From the NCBI GenBank assembly GCA_964654415.1, contig CAZZIP010000008.1, positions 53,785 through 117,784 on the forward strand: a stretch of DNA of 64,000 nucleotides, written 5' to 3'. The notes under the pieces are model-generated. The model was not told the origin of the DNA. It worked only from the letters and a program-made list of their open reading frames with translations, and did no database searches. The DNA is from Methylohalobius sp964654415 (lineage in GTDB: Bacteria; Pseudomonadota; Gammaproteobacteria; Methylococcales; Methylothermaceae). A program made the translations under genes and the position numbers. This document shows positions 9,578-17,660 of the stretch, piece after piece (the stretch's first letter is position 1; each line of letters opens with the position of its first letter).

Positions 9578-9865
9578 TTAACGGACCTGCCGGGACAACG
9601 GCATATACGCGATCTCGTCTGTCTTTGGAATCACCATCTGCAACCGCGTCCGAGCTAGGTGTTCGATTCGCGCCGGATCGGCAAAGGCGTGCTCCTCGAG
9701 CAACAATTGTTCCCATTCCACTTCGAACGCGTTCAGCTGCTCCTGGAGACGCTGAATCTCATTGAACAACAGGCGACTTCGATATTTACCGTGCACCACC
9801 ATCACCGCCGAAGCGGCCACCAGAATCGACAGTCCGGCATATACCCATCCCGATTTGCTCAACAT
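9578..9865 (-). CDS. ftsL: Cell division protein FtsL
   Basis: FtsL is a small bitopic protein of the FtsQLB divisome subcomplex. The 95-residue product has a short cytoplasmic N-terminus, one transmembrane segment (VYAGLSILVAASAVMVVHG) and a leucine- and glutamate-rich stretch after it (EIQRLQEQLNAFEVEWEQL) that should form a coiled coil. FtsL sequences diverge strongly, so the call rests on this architecture and on position: it overlaps rsmH by seven bases and directly precedes ftsI, as expected. Confidence 0.9.
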   Translation of the reverse strand: MLSKSGWVYAGLSILVAASAVMVVHGKYRSRLLFNEIQRLQEQLNAFEVEWEQLLLEEHAFADPARIEHLARTRLQMVIPKTDEIAYMPLSRQVR

Positions 9866-10791
9866 CGGCGCTCGGCAACCCTAAGGACTGCGCTGCGCGC
9901 GCGGGGATTTAAGGCAAGCTCCAAAGCACCTGGCCGCTTCTTGCCTAACGCCTTCAAGCGCGAAGGGCTCGGCGGTAGAGGCCATCCCTTGGGCAAAGGC
10001 GCACCCTGGGACTGGTCGCGAATGAAGCGTTTGACGATCCGGTCCTCCAGAGAGTGAAATGCAATGGTCACCAGCCGCCCGCCCGGCGCTAAAATCTCCA
10101 CGGCCTGCTTTAAGGCTGCCTCGAGACAATCGAGCTCGCGATTAATATGAATGCGCAACGCCTGGAAAGTACGCGTGGCAGGGTGCTTGTGCCGCTCAAG
10201 GTATGGGACGCTGCGTTCGATCAATTGCGCCAACTGGCGGGTACGGGTCAGTGGCTCGACAGCACGGGCCTTAACGATCGCCCGTGCGATCCGGCGGGCA
10301 AAGCGCTCTTCCCCATAGCGCCACAAGACATTGGCGATTTCCTGCTCGCTGGCATGCGCTAGCCAATCCGCCGCGCTGATTCCCACGCTCGGATTCATAC
10401 GCATATCCAACGGGCCATCGTGGCGAAAAGCAAACCCCCGCTGCGGGTTGTCCAATTGCGGGGAGGAAACTCCAAGATCCAGAAGCACGCCGTCGACCCT
10501 GCCCCCATAACCCATGGCCTCGATGATTTCCCCAAGTCTGTTGAAGTCTGCATGGATCAACGCAAACCGCTCATCTTCGGCTAGCCTTCCGGCTTGAGGC
10601 GAAGCGATTGCTTCCGGATCCTTGTCCAAAGCGATCAGGCGGCCAGAAGGTCCCAAGCGGTCGAGAATGGCACAGCTGTGCCCCCCGCGCCCAAAAGTAC
10701 AATCTACGTACCTACCATCCTCGCGAATGGCCAACCCAGCCAATGCTTCCTCCAGCATGACAGGCTGATGAACCACAGCATCCATCGTCAA
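9859..10791 (-). CDS. rsmH: 16S rRNA (cytosine-1402 N4)-methyltransferase
   Basis: RsmH (formerly MraW) methylates N4 of C1402 in 16S rRNA using S-adenosylmethionine. The 310-residue sequence begins with HQPVMLEEAL and has the SAM-binding DCTFGRGGHSCAILD motif. It also has DGVLLDLGVSSPQLD, FRHDGPLDMRMN, TRTFQALRIHINRELD and the closing segment ITIAFHSLEDR in slightly altered form (VTIAFHSLEDR). It overlaps the mraZ stop by four bases and follows mraZ as in most bacteria. Confidence 0.97.
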   Translation of the reverse strand: MTMDAVVHQPVMLEEALAGLAIREDGRYVDCTFGRGGHSCAILDRLGPSGRLIALDKDPEAIASPQAGRLAEDERFALIHADFNRLGEIIEAMGYGGRVDGVLLDLGVSSPQLDNPQRGFAFRHDGPLDMRMNPSVGISAADWLAHASEQEIANVLWRYGEERFARRIARAIVKARAVEPLTRTRQLAQLIERSVPYLERHKHPATRTFQALRIHINRELDCLEAALKQAVEILAPGGRLVTIAFHSLEDRIVKRFIRDQSQGAPLPKGWPLPPSPSRLKALGKKRPGALELALNPRARSAVLRVAERRC

Positions 10792-11246
10792 ATCCGCAAA
10801 CTACTCAAGTCCAAGGAATCCTGAAGGTCCGCCATACTCGTCTCTTCCACCCATACGTTGCGGCGGATGTCCCAGGTTTCTGCGTCCCAAATTTCGAATT
10901 TGCTGCCCAATCCAACCAGCACCACGGTTTTATCCAAGTTGGCGTACTTACGCAGGGGCGCGATCAACAAAACCCGCCCTTGCCCATCCATCTGACACTC
11001 GCTGGCATGGCCGATCAAAAGCCGCTGCAAGCGGCGGACTTGCTGGTTGATGGATGGCAGGGAAAGCAGTTGCTGCTCTAGGGTCTCCCATTGGGATAAG
11101 CCATATAGCCAAAGACAACGATTGTCGATCGCAATCGTAATCACCACTTGGCCGCCGTGCTCACGTTGCAAAACCTCCCGATATTTGGTAGGGATCGCCA
11201 AACGCCCTTTGTCATCCACGACAAGCGCGTGAATACCACGAAACAC
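10788..11246 (-). CDS. mraZ: Transcriptional regulator MraZ
   Basis: MraZ is the DNA-binding repressor of the division and cell-wall operon and belongs to the AbrB-like double-barrel fold. The protein carries two copies of the MraZ motif: DDKGRLAIPTKYRE near the start and MDGQGRVLLIAPLRKYA in the second half. I choose the GTG at 11246 (FRGIHAL), giving 152 residues. MraZ proteins usually begin MFRG, and the longer frame to 11279 would read through its own operator repeats. It is the first gene of the operon. Confidence 0.93.
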   Translation of the reverse strand: MFRGIHALVVDDKGRLAIPTKYREVLQREHGGQVVITIAIDNRCLWLYGLSQWETLEQQLLSLPSINQQVRRLQRLLIGHASECQMDGQGRVLLIAPLRKYANLDKTVVLVGLGSKFEIWDAETWDIRRNVWVEETSMADLQDSLDLSSLRI

Positions 11247-11278
11247 CCCATACCCCCACAGAATCCCACAATTTCCCA
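11246..11278 (-). promoter_or_regulatory. MraZ operator: TGGGN direct repeats
   Basis: On the minus strand three repeats, TGGGA (11278-11274), TGGGA (11268-11264) and TGGGG (11258-11254), are spaced exactly ten bases apart. A fourth, TGGGG, lies at 11250-11246. TGGGN repeats separated by five bases are the known MraZ binding pattern just upstream of mraZ. Here they lie between the promoter and the GTG start, so MraZ should repress its own operon from this site. Confidence 0.88.
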
Positions 11279-11290
11279 CTAATTTGAGGC

Positions 11291-11319
11291 ACTATAAGAA
11301 GCCTAAAAAGCTTCGTCAA
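11291..11319 (-). promoter_or_regulatory. Sigma-70-type promoter of the mraZ operon
   Basis: On the minus strand TTGACG (11319-11314) is followed, after a 17-base spacer, by TATAGT (11296-11291). Both boxes match five of six consensus positions and the spacing is ideal. Transcription would start around 11284, just upstream of the MraZ operator. Confidence 0.8.
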
Positions 11320-11399
11320 GCGTGCCTTTTAAACAACAAAAGTTGCCCTAAAGCTACTTCTTAAAAGCTCATTGCAATCGGTGCGCTTTTTAATCGGAG

Positions 11400-11978
11400 T
11401 CAAGCAGCGCGCTCGCTGCGATAGGCAGCTACTAGGATGAAGAAAGCAGCCAAATCATAGGCCGTGTGTACGACGACAGGCACCAGCAGGTTACGTTCGC
11501 CCCCGGCGTCCAGAATCCAACCCAGATATAGGCCGGTTAAAGCCGCCAACACGGCATACAACGGAGTCACCGAATGGGCCAAGCCGAATAAAAGATTGCT
11601 GACCAGCAATGCCGGGAACCTGCCCCATATTTCTTCCATCCAGGGTTGGAGGACGCCGCGGAATAAGATCTCCTCACCTATTCCTGCTAGGATGGCCACA
11701 TAGGCTAGTTCATACCAGCGGCAGGAAGACAACAAGGCTCCTAAGGTATCGATCAACAAACGTTTGATTTTCTGGAATTCCGGCATGGGCAGACGATAAA
11801 AAATGCCGAAAAAGATCAGCAGCAAAAGGGTTCCAAGCAAACCCAGCGCAAGCGCATCGGCGCGCAGGCTGAATGCGGCTAAAGGGTCGATTTCAAGCCA
11901 CCAGCCCAACAAGTAGGCAACTACTATCAGTCCTCCTTCGAAGCTGGTGGCGAGCAGCAAAAAGTGGGTCTTGCTCAT
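11400..11978 (-). CDS. CPBP family intramembrane metalloprotease-like protein
   Basis: This 192-residue membrane protein has the CPBP (CAAX protease and bacteriocin-processing) signature: a GIGEEILFRGVLQPWMEE motif with the paired glutamates and arginine, then a histidine in LLFGLAHSVTPLYA, then a further histidine (VVVHTAYDLAAF). Such residues form the intramembrane metal site of Rce1-like proteases. About five to six hydrophobic segments are visible. The ATG at 11978 (MSKTHFLLL) is preceded by GAGAGGATAAA. The substrate cannot be told from the sequence. It is divergent from the ThiI-like gene and independent of the mraZ operon. Confidence 0.85.
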   Translation of the reverse strand: MSKTHFLLLATSFEGGLIVVAYLLGWWLEIDPLAAFSLRADALALGLLGTLLLLIFFGIFYRLPMPEFQKIKRLLIDTLGALLSSCRWYELAYVAILAGIGEEILFRGVLQPWMEEIWGRFPALLVSNLLFGLAHSVTPLYAVLAALTGLYLGWILDAGGERNLLVPVVVHTAYDLAAFFILVAAYRSERAA

Positions 11979-12042
11979 TTTATCCTCTCGAAAAAGAGGC
12001 AAAACCTTATCACAACTTTTTTACCGCGGCTTGCGGCTTGAG

Positions 12043-12071
12043 TTGACAGCCCCACGCAATCACGCGATAGT
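12043..12071 (+). promoter_or_regulatory. Probable sigma-70-type promoter before the ThiI-like gene
   Basis: TTGACA (12043-12048) is followed after 17 bases by GATAGT (12066-12071). The -35 box is perfect and the -10 box matches four of six positions. Transcription would start about 20 bases before the ATG at 12101. Confidence 0.5.
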
Positions 12072-12100
12072 AAAATTATTTTTATTTATAAATCAGACCG

Positions 12101-13144
12101 ATGTTGAGCCAGCAACGCAAAGCAGTTGCCTTAATCTCCGGCGGCCTCGACTCCATGCTCGCCGCCAAGGTAATCCAAGAGCAGGGCATCTATGTGGAAG
12201 GAATCAATTTCTTCACCGGATTTTGCGTGGAGGGCCACACTCACGCCATCCGCCAGCGTGACCAAAAAAGACCCAAGCGCAACAATGCCTTGTGGGTAGC
12301 CGAACAGCTTAACATCAAGCTCCACATCCTGGATGTCATCGAGGAATATAAAGACATCGTCATCAATCCCAAACACGGCTATGGAGCCAATCTCAACCCT
12401 TGTCTGGATTGCAAAATCTTCATGATAGCCAAAGCGAAGCAATGGATGGTCGAACAAGGTTTCGATTTTATCATCACCGGCGAGGTCATAGGCCAACGTC
12501 CTAAATCCCAACGCAAGGATACCATGCCCTTGGTCGCCCGTGAATCGGGCGCCGACGACCTCCTCTTAAGGCCGCTGTGCGCCAAACATTTACCCCCCAC
12601 CAAGCCGGAACGGGAAGGCTGGGTAGACCGTAACAAGCTCTATGACTTTTATGGGCGCAACCGCAAACCCCAGATGGCACTGGCAAAAGCGTTCGGTCTG
12701 ACCGACTACGCCCAACCGGCCGGGGGCTGCTGTTTTTTAACCGACGCCAACTATTCCCGCAAACTCGCCGACCTATGGCAAGCTCGAGGCAGCAAACGCT
12801 ATGAATTAGACGACATCATGCTCCTCAAAGTCGGCCGCCACATTCGTCCCCGACCTGAATTCAAACTGATCATCGCGCGCGACGAGGGGGAAAGCCGTTT
12901 CTTGAACGGCTACAAAAATCGTTTTTGGCATCTCTATCCGGTCAGCCATCCCGGACCCTTGGCGCTGGTGGATGGCCGCCCTTCCGATGAGGATCTGATG
13001 CTCGCCGCGCGCATCGTCGCTCGTTACAGCCAAGGCCGCGATGCCGATCAAGTGGAAGTGAAGGCAATCACTCCGCCTGACCAACGCACCTTCCGCGTCA
13101 CCCCTTTCCTGCCCCACGAGATTCCGATGGAGTGGCTGCTGTGA
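12101..13144 (+). CDS. ThiI/MnmA-like PP-loop ATPase, probable tRNA thiolation enzyme
   Basis: The 347-residue protein opens with a PP-loop pyrophosphatase motif, ISGGLDSMLAAK (residues 12-23), as in enzymes that adenylate tRNA before sulfur insertion. It has a CLDC pair (C101, C104) and a GGCC pair (C210, C211) that could carry persulfide. Its C-terminal half resembles the RNA-binding NFACT-R-like domain seen after ThiI-type PP loops. It lacks the N-terminal THUMP region of true ThiI. The next gene encodes a TusA-like sulfur carrier and overlaps this one, which supports a sulfur-transfer role. The exact tRNA position modified is unknown. Confidence 0.75.
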   Translation: MLSQQRKAVALISGGLDSMLAAKVIQEQGIYVEGINFFTGFCVEGHTHAIRQRDQKRPKRNNALWVAEQLNIKLHILDVIEEYKDIVINPKHGYGANLNPCLDCKIFMIAKAKQWMVEQGFDFIITGEVIGQRPKSQRKDTMPLVARESGADDLLLRPLCAKHLPPTKPEREGWVDRNKLYDFYGRNRKPQMALAKAFGLTDYAQPAGGCCFLTDANYSRKLADLWQARGSKRYELDDIMLLKVGRHIRPRPEFKLIIARDEGESRFLNGYKNRFWHLYPVSHPGPLALVDGRPSDEDLMLAARIVARYSQGRDADQVEVKAITPPDQRTFRVTPFLPHEIPMEWLL

Positions 13145-13365
13145 GCCGAAATATCATCGATGCCCGAGGACTCCTGTGCCCGCTGCCGGTAATCCGGCTT
13201 CAGGACGCTGCTAAAAGTCTAACTCCTGGCACCGAGGTAGAACTGATCGGTACTGACCCGGGGATTCTCCAGGACGTTCCCGCCTGGTGTCGGATCAACG
13301 GCCACCGAGTCTTAAGCGCCTGGCAGCAAAACGATCAATACCACATCCTGCTTGCGCTTGAATGA
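13141..13365 (+). CDS. TusA-like sulfur carrier protein
   Basis: The protein of about 75 residues has the TusA family core, IIDARGLLCPLPVIRLQDAA, in which the cysteine of the CPxP motif carries the persulfide. The GTG at 13141 overlaps the upstream stop (GTGA) and has GGAG eight bases before it. An in-frame GTG at 13132 is the alternative. The following cation efflux gene overlaps its stop as well. Together with the PP-loop ATPase it likely forms a dedicated sulfur relay. It is not necessarily the housekeeping TusA. Confidence 0.85.
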   Translation: MSRNIIDARGLLCPLPVIRLQDAAKSLTPGTEVELIGTDPGILQDVPAWCRINGHRVLSAWQQNDQYHILLALE

Positions 13366-14513
13366 GCACGCTCCCTCTTCGTACCGAACGGCTCTCGGCC
13401 AAACTGCACGTCACCCTGGCTGGTGCAGCAGTCAACCTGCTGCTGGCAGCAGGCAAGGTAGCCGCCGGGATCTACGGTCGGTCCGAGGCCCTGATCGTGG
13501 ATGGCGTCCACTCTTTTTCCGACCTAGCCACCGACATCTTAGTCTTCGTAGCTCTCCGCGTCGCCGGCCACGGCGCCGATGAGACCCATCCATACGGTCA
13601 CGGCCGATTCGAGACCGCCGCTGCGGTCCTGTTGGGACTGGTTCTGACTGCCTTGGCCGGGGGGGCTATTTGGGACGCCGCTCAACGCCTGCAAGCAGGA
13701 GCCACCCTGTGGCAGCCGAGTCGCTGGACGCTTAGCGTTGCCGTCGCTTCGATCCTGATCAAGGAAGGGCTGTACCGCTACACCCTCCAGGTAGCTCACC
13801 GCACCCGCTCGCGCTTGCTTATTGCCAACGCCTGGCACCACCGCTCCGACGCAGTCTCCTCGATCGTCGTCCTGATCGGTATCGCTGGAGCTTTGTATGG
13901 CTATCGCTTTGCCGACGCAGTGGCCGCCATCGTCGTGGGTCTGATGATTGCCAAGATCGGTCTAGAACTCATCCTAGAAAGCAGCCGAGAGCTGGTCGAC
14001 ACGGCTTTACCCTCTGCCCGGGTAAAACAGATCGCCCAAACCATCCTCGCCACCGAAGGCGTCAAATCATTGCATTCCCTGCGCACCCGCCAGATGGCCG
14101 GCGAGGCTTTGCTGGACGTGCACATCGAAGTCCCACCGGAGATTTCCGTCTCCGAAGGCCACGCCATCGCCGACAAGGTGCGCGACCGCCTCCTGGAAAA
14201 GTTCGAGGAGGTCAGCGATGTCACCGTCCACATCGATGCCGAGCGCGACTTGAGCCAAGCTCCCTTAAAGCTGCCGTTGCGCTCTGAGGTTATCACTAGG
14301 CTCCGTGAGGCTTGGCGCCACCTGCCATATGCGGATCAAATCCAAAAAATCCATCTACACTATCTAAAAGGCCAGATCCACGTGGAGGTATATCTCCCCC
14401 TTGGAATCCTCAGCCAAGGCACTTCGGCAGAAGAAATCCTTGCCCAGTTGCGCCAAGCTTCTGCCCAACTGCCGTTTATCGGCGACTTTAAGGTATATTT
14501 CACCGTCCCTTAG
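13362..14513 (+). CDS. Cation diffusion facilitator family transporter
   Basis: This 383-residue protein exports divalent metal ions across the inner membrane by proton exchange. The metal-binding pattern of CDF proteins is visible in DGVHSFSDLATD of the second helix and in HHRSDAVSSIVV of the fifth. About six hydrophobic helices occupy residues 15-205. The cytoplasmic part is long (about 180 residues), with a normal dimerisation domain followed by a second, similar-sized region. Its ATG overlaps the TusA-like stop (ATGA), which is unusual company for a metal exporter. The stop interlocks with that of the convergent glnA1 (TTAG at 14510-14513). Confidence 0.9.
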   Translation: MSTLPLRTERLSAKLHVTLAGAAVNLLLAAGKVAAGIYGRSEALIVDGVHSFSDLATDILVFVALRVAGHGADETHPYGHGRFETAAAVLLGLVLTALAGGAIWDAAQRLQAGATLWQPSRWTLSVAVASILIKEGLYRYTLQVAHRTRSRLLIANAWHHRSDAVSSIVVLIGIAGALYGYRFADAVAAIVVGLMIAKIGLELILESSRELVDTALPSARVKQIAQTILATEGVKSLHSLRTRQMAGEALLDVHIEVPPEISVSEGHAIADKVRDRLLEKFEEVSDVTVHIDAERDLSQAPLKLPLRSEVITRLREAWRHLPYADQIQKIHLHYLKGQIHVEVYLPLGILSQGTSAEEILAQLRQASAQLPFIGDFKVYFTVP

Positions 14514-15922
14514 GCATCAAAGTACAAGGCGAACTCATACGGGTGTGGGCGCATCCTAAGTTCCTTGACCTCCCGGGTGCGCTTGTAGTCAAGCCAGGTC
14601 TCGATCACATCCTGGGTGAAGACCCCCCCCTTGGTGAGGAACTCATGATCTTTTTCTAAGGCATTGAGGGCTTCCTCCAGCGACCCTGGAGTGCTTGGGA
14701 CCTTGGCCAATTCTTCCGGGGGAAGGTCGTAGAGGTTTTTGTCCAGCGGATCGCCCGGATCGATCCGGTTGAGGATTCCGTCAAGACCCGCCATCAGCAT
14801 AGCGGCAAAGGCTAAGTACATGTTGGCAGAAGGATCCGGAAACCGGACCTCGATGCGCTTGGCCTTTGGGCTTGGGGAATACATTGGGATACGCACCGCC
14901 GCAGAGCGGTTGCGGGACGAGTAGGCCAGGTTGACCGGGGCTTCAAAGCCCGGCACCAGCCGTTTGTAGGAGTTCGTGGTCGGCGCCACGAAGGCACACA
15001 GCGCGGGGGCGTGCTTTAAGATACCGCCGATGTAGTACAAACAGGTGTCGCTTAAGCCTGCGTATTTATCCCCAGCGAATATCGGCTGGCCGTCCTTCCA
15101 GATGCTCTGGTGGGTGTGCATGCCGGAACCGTTGTCGCCGAATATCGGCTTGGGCATGAAGGTCACCGTCTTGCCGTGACGCAGCGCCACGTTCTTGACG
15201 ATGTATTTATAGAGCATCATCTTGTCGGCCATCCGGGTTAAGGAATCGTAACGCAGGTCAATCTCCGCTTGTCCAGCGGTAGCCACCTCGTGGTGGTGCT
15301 TCTCGACCACGATCCCGGCCCTTTCCATTTCCAGGACCATCTCGGTGCGGATGTCTTGTAAAGTGTCAGTAGGCGGCACCGGGAAATAGCCTTCCTTGTG
15401 CCGCGGCTTATGCCCCAGGTTGGGTTCGCGTTGGCTCCCCGACTCCCAAATCCCCTCGCGCGATTCAAGGTAATAATAACCTTGGTGGGCGTTTTGGTCA
15501 TAGCGGATCCCATCCAGGATGAAAAACTCCGCCTCGGGTCCGAAGTAGGCGACATCGCCGATACCGGTGCTCCTTAAGTAATTCTCCGCTTTGATGGCGA
15601 TGTAGCGAGGATCGCGCGAATACGGCTCCTGGGTGATGGGATCCTTGATGTTGCAAATCATCGACAGGGTGGGCCGAGCAGTAAAAGGATCGAGAATCGC
15701 TGTCGCCGGATCGGGCACCACCAGCATGTCGCTGGCGTGGATCGCCTGCCATCCCCGGATGCTGGAGCCGTCAAAACCTAGTCCCTCTTCGAAGACCTCC
15801 TCGGTGATCTCGCTGACCGGGACCGAAAAGTGCTGCCAAGTACCTGGAAAGTCGCCGAATTTCAGGTCGACGATTTCGATATTCTTATCTTTGATCAGGG
15901 TAAGCACTTCTTGGGGAGTCAT
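14510..15922 (-). CDS. glnA: Type I glutamine synthetase, first copy
   Basis: Glutamine synthetase condenses glutamate and ammonia using ATP. The 470-residue protein has the GSI signatures: GFDGSSIRGW, the metal and ATP site KHHHEVATAGQAEIDLR, NGSGMHTHQS and GFEAPVNLAYSSRNRSA. The adenylylation site KNLYDLPPEE means it can be switched off by GlnE. The N-terminus (TPQEVLTLIKDKNIEIVDLKF, shortened here to its type) and the WQHFSVP loop look more like cyanobacterial or deltaproteobacterial GSI than like the second copy at 16206. A sigma-54-type promoter lies at 15965-15980. Confidence 0.95.
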   Translation of the reverse strand: MTPQEVLTLIKDKNIEIVDLKFGDFPGTWQHFSVPVSEITEEVFEEGLGFDGSSIRGWQAIHASDMLVVPDPATAILDPFTARPTLSMICNIKDPITQEPYSRDPRYIAIKAENYLRSTGIGDVAYFGPEAEFFILDGIRYDQNAHQGYYYLESREGIWESGSQREPNLGHKPRHKEGYFPVPPTDTLQDIRTEMVLEMERAGIVVEKHHHEVATAGQAEIDLRYDSLTRMADKMMLYKYIVKNVALRHGKTVTFMPKPIFGDNGSGMHTHQSIWKDGQPIFAGDKYAGLSDTCLYYIGGILKHAPALCAFVAPTTNSYKRLVPGFEAPVNLAYSSRNRSAAVRIPMYSPSPKAKRIEVRFPDPSANMYLAFAAMLMAGLDGILNRIDPGDPLDKNLYDLPPEELAKVPSTPGSLEEALNALEKDHEFLTKGGVFTQDVIETWLDYKRTREVKELRMRPHPYEFALYFDA

Positions 15923-15964
15923 GCCACGCCTCCTTATTTATCAAGTTAACTGATGAGAAATTCA

Positions 15965-15980
15965 AGCACAAATCACGCCA
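15965..15980 (-). promoter_or_regulatory. Sigma-54 promoter of glnA1
   Basis: The minus strand reads TGGCGTGATTTGTGCT, with GG and GC separated by exactly ten bases, the -24/-12 element of RpoN promoters. It differs by one base from the opposite-facing element at 16137-16152. Transcription would start near 15953, about 30 bases before the glnA1 ATG. Confidence 0.8.
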
Positions 15981-16023
15981 TGATTACCATATATAAAAGT
16001 CACATTACAAATAGAATTTTGTT

Positions 16024-16069
16024 TGCACTATATTGGTGCAAACATCGCTTTGATGCTCAAAAATAGTGC
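16024..16069. promoter_or_regulatory. NtrC binding sites shared by the two glnA genes
   Basis: TGCACTATATTGGTGCA (16024-16040) is an NtrC palindrome of the GCAC-N7-GTGC type, and its core is the same as one of the well-known E. coli glnA enhancer sites. A weaker copy, GCTC-N7-GTGC, lies at 16055-16069. Its centre is 30 bases (three helical turns) away, as expected for cooperative dimers. The pair sits roughly midway between two divergent sigma-54 promoters and can serve both. Confidence 0.82.
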
Positions 16070-16136
16070 AAAAAATATAAAGAGTTTGAGGTATAATGTT
16101 TTGAAAAAAAGCAATAGAACAAGAAACTCGAAAATA

Positions 16137-16152
16137 TGGCGCGATTTGTGCT
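16137..16152 (+). promoter_or_regulatory. Sigma-54 promoter of glnA2
   Basis: TGGCGCGATTTGTGCT has GG and GC separated by ten bases. Transcription would begin near 16164, about 42 bases before the ATG at 16206. The NtrC sites lie roughly 70-110 bases upstream. A TATAAT at 16092-16097 could give a second, sigma-70 start, but I see no good -35 box for it. Confidence 0.82.
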
Positions 16153-16205
16153 ATCACAAAACCTTGGCATTTTGCCGAATTCCAAGTTCATATTAGGGGA
16201 TAAAC

Positions 16206-17615
16206 ATGTCTGTCGATAAGGTATTTGAAATCATCAAAGAAAAAGAAATCGAATTCGTCGATCTGCGCTTTGCTGACACCCGCGGCAAGGAGCAGCACCT
16301 GACTATTCCAGCCCACACCGTAGACGAAGACTTTTTCGAAACTGGCAAGATGTTTGACGGTTCGTCCATCGCCGGCTGGAAGGGCATCCAAGAATCGGAC
16401 ATGATTCTAATGCCCGACCCGGAAACCGCAGTAGTCGATCCGTTTTTTGAAACGCCTACTTTGATTTTGCGCTGTGACATCGTCGAGCCCTCGACGATGG
16501 AAGGCTACAGCCGCTGTCCACGCTCGCTGGCCAAACGCGCTGAAGCCTACCTGAAGTCCACCGGTATCGCCGATACGGCTCTATTCGGTCCGGAAAACGA
16601 ATTTTTCATTTTCGACGACGTGCGCTGGGCTTCTGACATTCACCGCTGCTTTTATCAAATCGATTCTGAAGAAGCCAGCTGGAACACCGAAAAGGTCTAC
16701 GAAGGCGGCAACATCGGTCACCGTCCCAGCATCAAGGGTGGCTATTTCCCAGTCCCCCCGGTAGACTCGCTGCAGGACATCCGCACGACCATGTGCGAAA
16801 CCCTTGAGGAAATGGGCCTCAAAACCGAAGTCCATCACCACGAGGTCGCTACCGCTGGTCAGTGCGAAATCGGCGTGCGCTGCAACACCTTGACCAAAAA
16901 GGCCGACGAGGTGTTGATTTTAAAATACGTGGTCCAGAACGTCGCCCATTCCTTCGGCAAAACCGCCACCTTCATGCCCAAGCCCTTGGTGGGCGACAAC
17001 GGCAATGGGATGCACGTACATCAGTCCTTGAGCAAGAACGGCGTCAACCTGTTTACCGGCGATTTGTACGGGGGGCTGTCTGAACTCGCACTCTACTATA
17101 TCGGCGGTATTCTCAAACACGCGCGCGCCCTGAACGCCTTCACCAACGCCTCCACCAACAGTTATAAGCGGCTAGTGCCGGGATTTGAAGCGCCGGTGAT
17201 GCTGGCCTATTCGGCCCGCAATCGCTCCGCCTCCATCCGTGTGCCGTTCATCTCCAATCCCAAGGCGCGCCGGATCGAGGTGCGTTTCCCCGACTCTAGC
17301 GCAAACCCCTACCTTGCCTTCGCCGCGATGATGATGGCCGGCATCGACGGAATCCTCAACAAGATTCATCCGGGCGATGCGATGGACAAGAACTTGTATG
17401 ACCTGCCGCCGGAAGAGGAAAAGGAAATTCCCAAAGTCTGCTTCTCCCTTGATCAGGCCTTAGAATGTTTAGACCAAGACCGTGCTTTTCTGAAAGCTGG
17501 TGGAGTATTCAGCGACGACCTGATCGACGCCTACATCGAACTCAAAATGCAGGAAGTCACGCGCCTGAGGATGAGCACCCATCCGGTCGAGTTCGACATG
17601 TACTACAGCCTATAA
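16206..17615 (+). CDS. glnA: Type I glutamine synthetase, second copy (proteobacterial type)
   Basis: This 469-residue GSI-beta enzyme is the typical gammaproteobacterial glutamine synthetase, starting SVDKVFEIIKEKEIEFVDLR. It shows MFDGSSIAGWKGI, VHHHEVATAGQCEIGVR, NGNGMHVHQS, GFEAPVMLAYSARNRSA and the adenylylation tyrosine in KNLYDLPPEE. It should be the main ammonia-assimilating enzyme and is adenylylation-controlled. Expression is predicted from the sigma-54 promoter at 16137, and a strong hairpin terminator follows at 17635. Having two GSI genes head to head on one enhancer is uncommon. Confidence 0.97.
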   Translation: MSVDKVFEIIKEKEIEFVDLRFADTRGKEQHLTIPAHTVDEDFFETGKMFDGSSIAGWKGIQESDMILMPDPETAVVDPFFETPTLILRCDIVEPSTMEGYSRCPRSLAKRAEAYLKSTGIADTALFGPENEFFIFDDVRWASDIHRCFYQIDSEEASWNTEKVYEGGNIGHRPSIKGGYFPVPPVDSLQDIRTTMCETLEEMGLKTEVHHHEVATAGQCEIGVRCNTLTKKADEVLILKYVVQNVAHSFGKTATFMPKPLVGDNGNGMHVHQSLSKNGVNLFTGDLYGGLSELALYYIGGILKHARALNAFTNASTNSYKRLVPGFEAPVMLAYSARNRSASIRVPFISNPKARRIEVRFPDSSANPYLAFAAMMMAGIDGILNKIHPGDAMDKNLYDLPPEEEKEIPKVCFSLDQALECLDQDRAFLKAGGVFSDDLIDAYIELKMQEVTRLRMSTHPVEFDMYYSL

Positions 17616-17634
17616 TAAGTCAACAAAGTCTAGC

Positions 17635-17660
17635 AAACGCCTCCTTATGGAGGCGTTTTT
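17635..17660 (+). terminator. Rho-independent terminator after glnA2
   Basis: AAACGCCTCC, a TTAT loop and GGAGGCGTTTTTATTTT form a ten-base-pair stem followed by a T run. It lies 20 bases after the glnA2 stop and touches the convergent amtB1 stop. Confidence 0.9.

Noticed and set aside
16069..16097. A sigma-70 promoter for glnA2 ending in TATAAT
   Set aside because: The -10 box is perfect but the -35 position reads CAAAAA, so it is mentioned only as a possibility.
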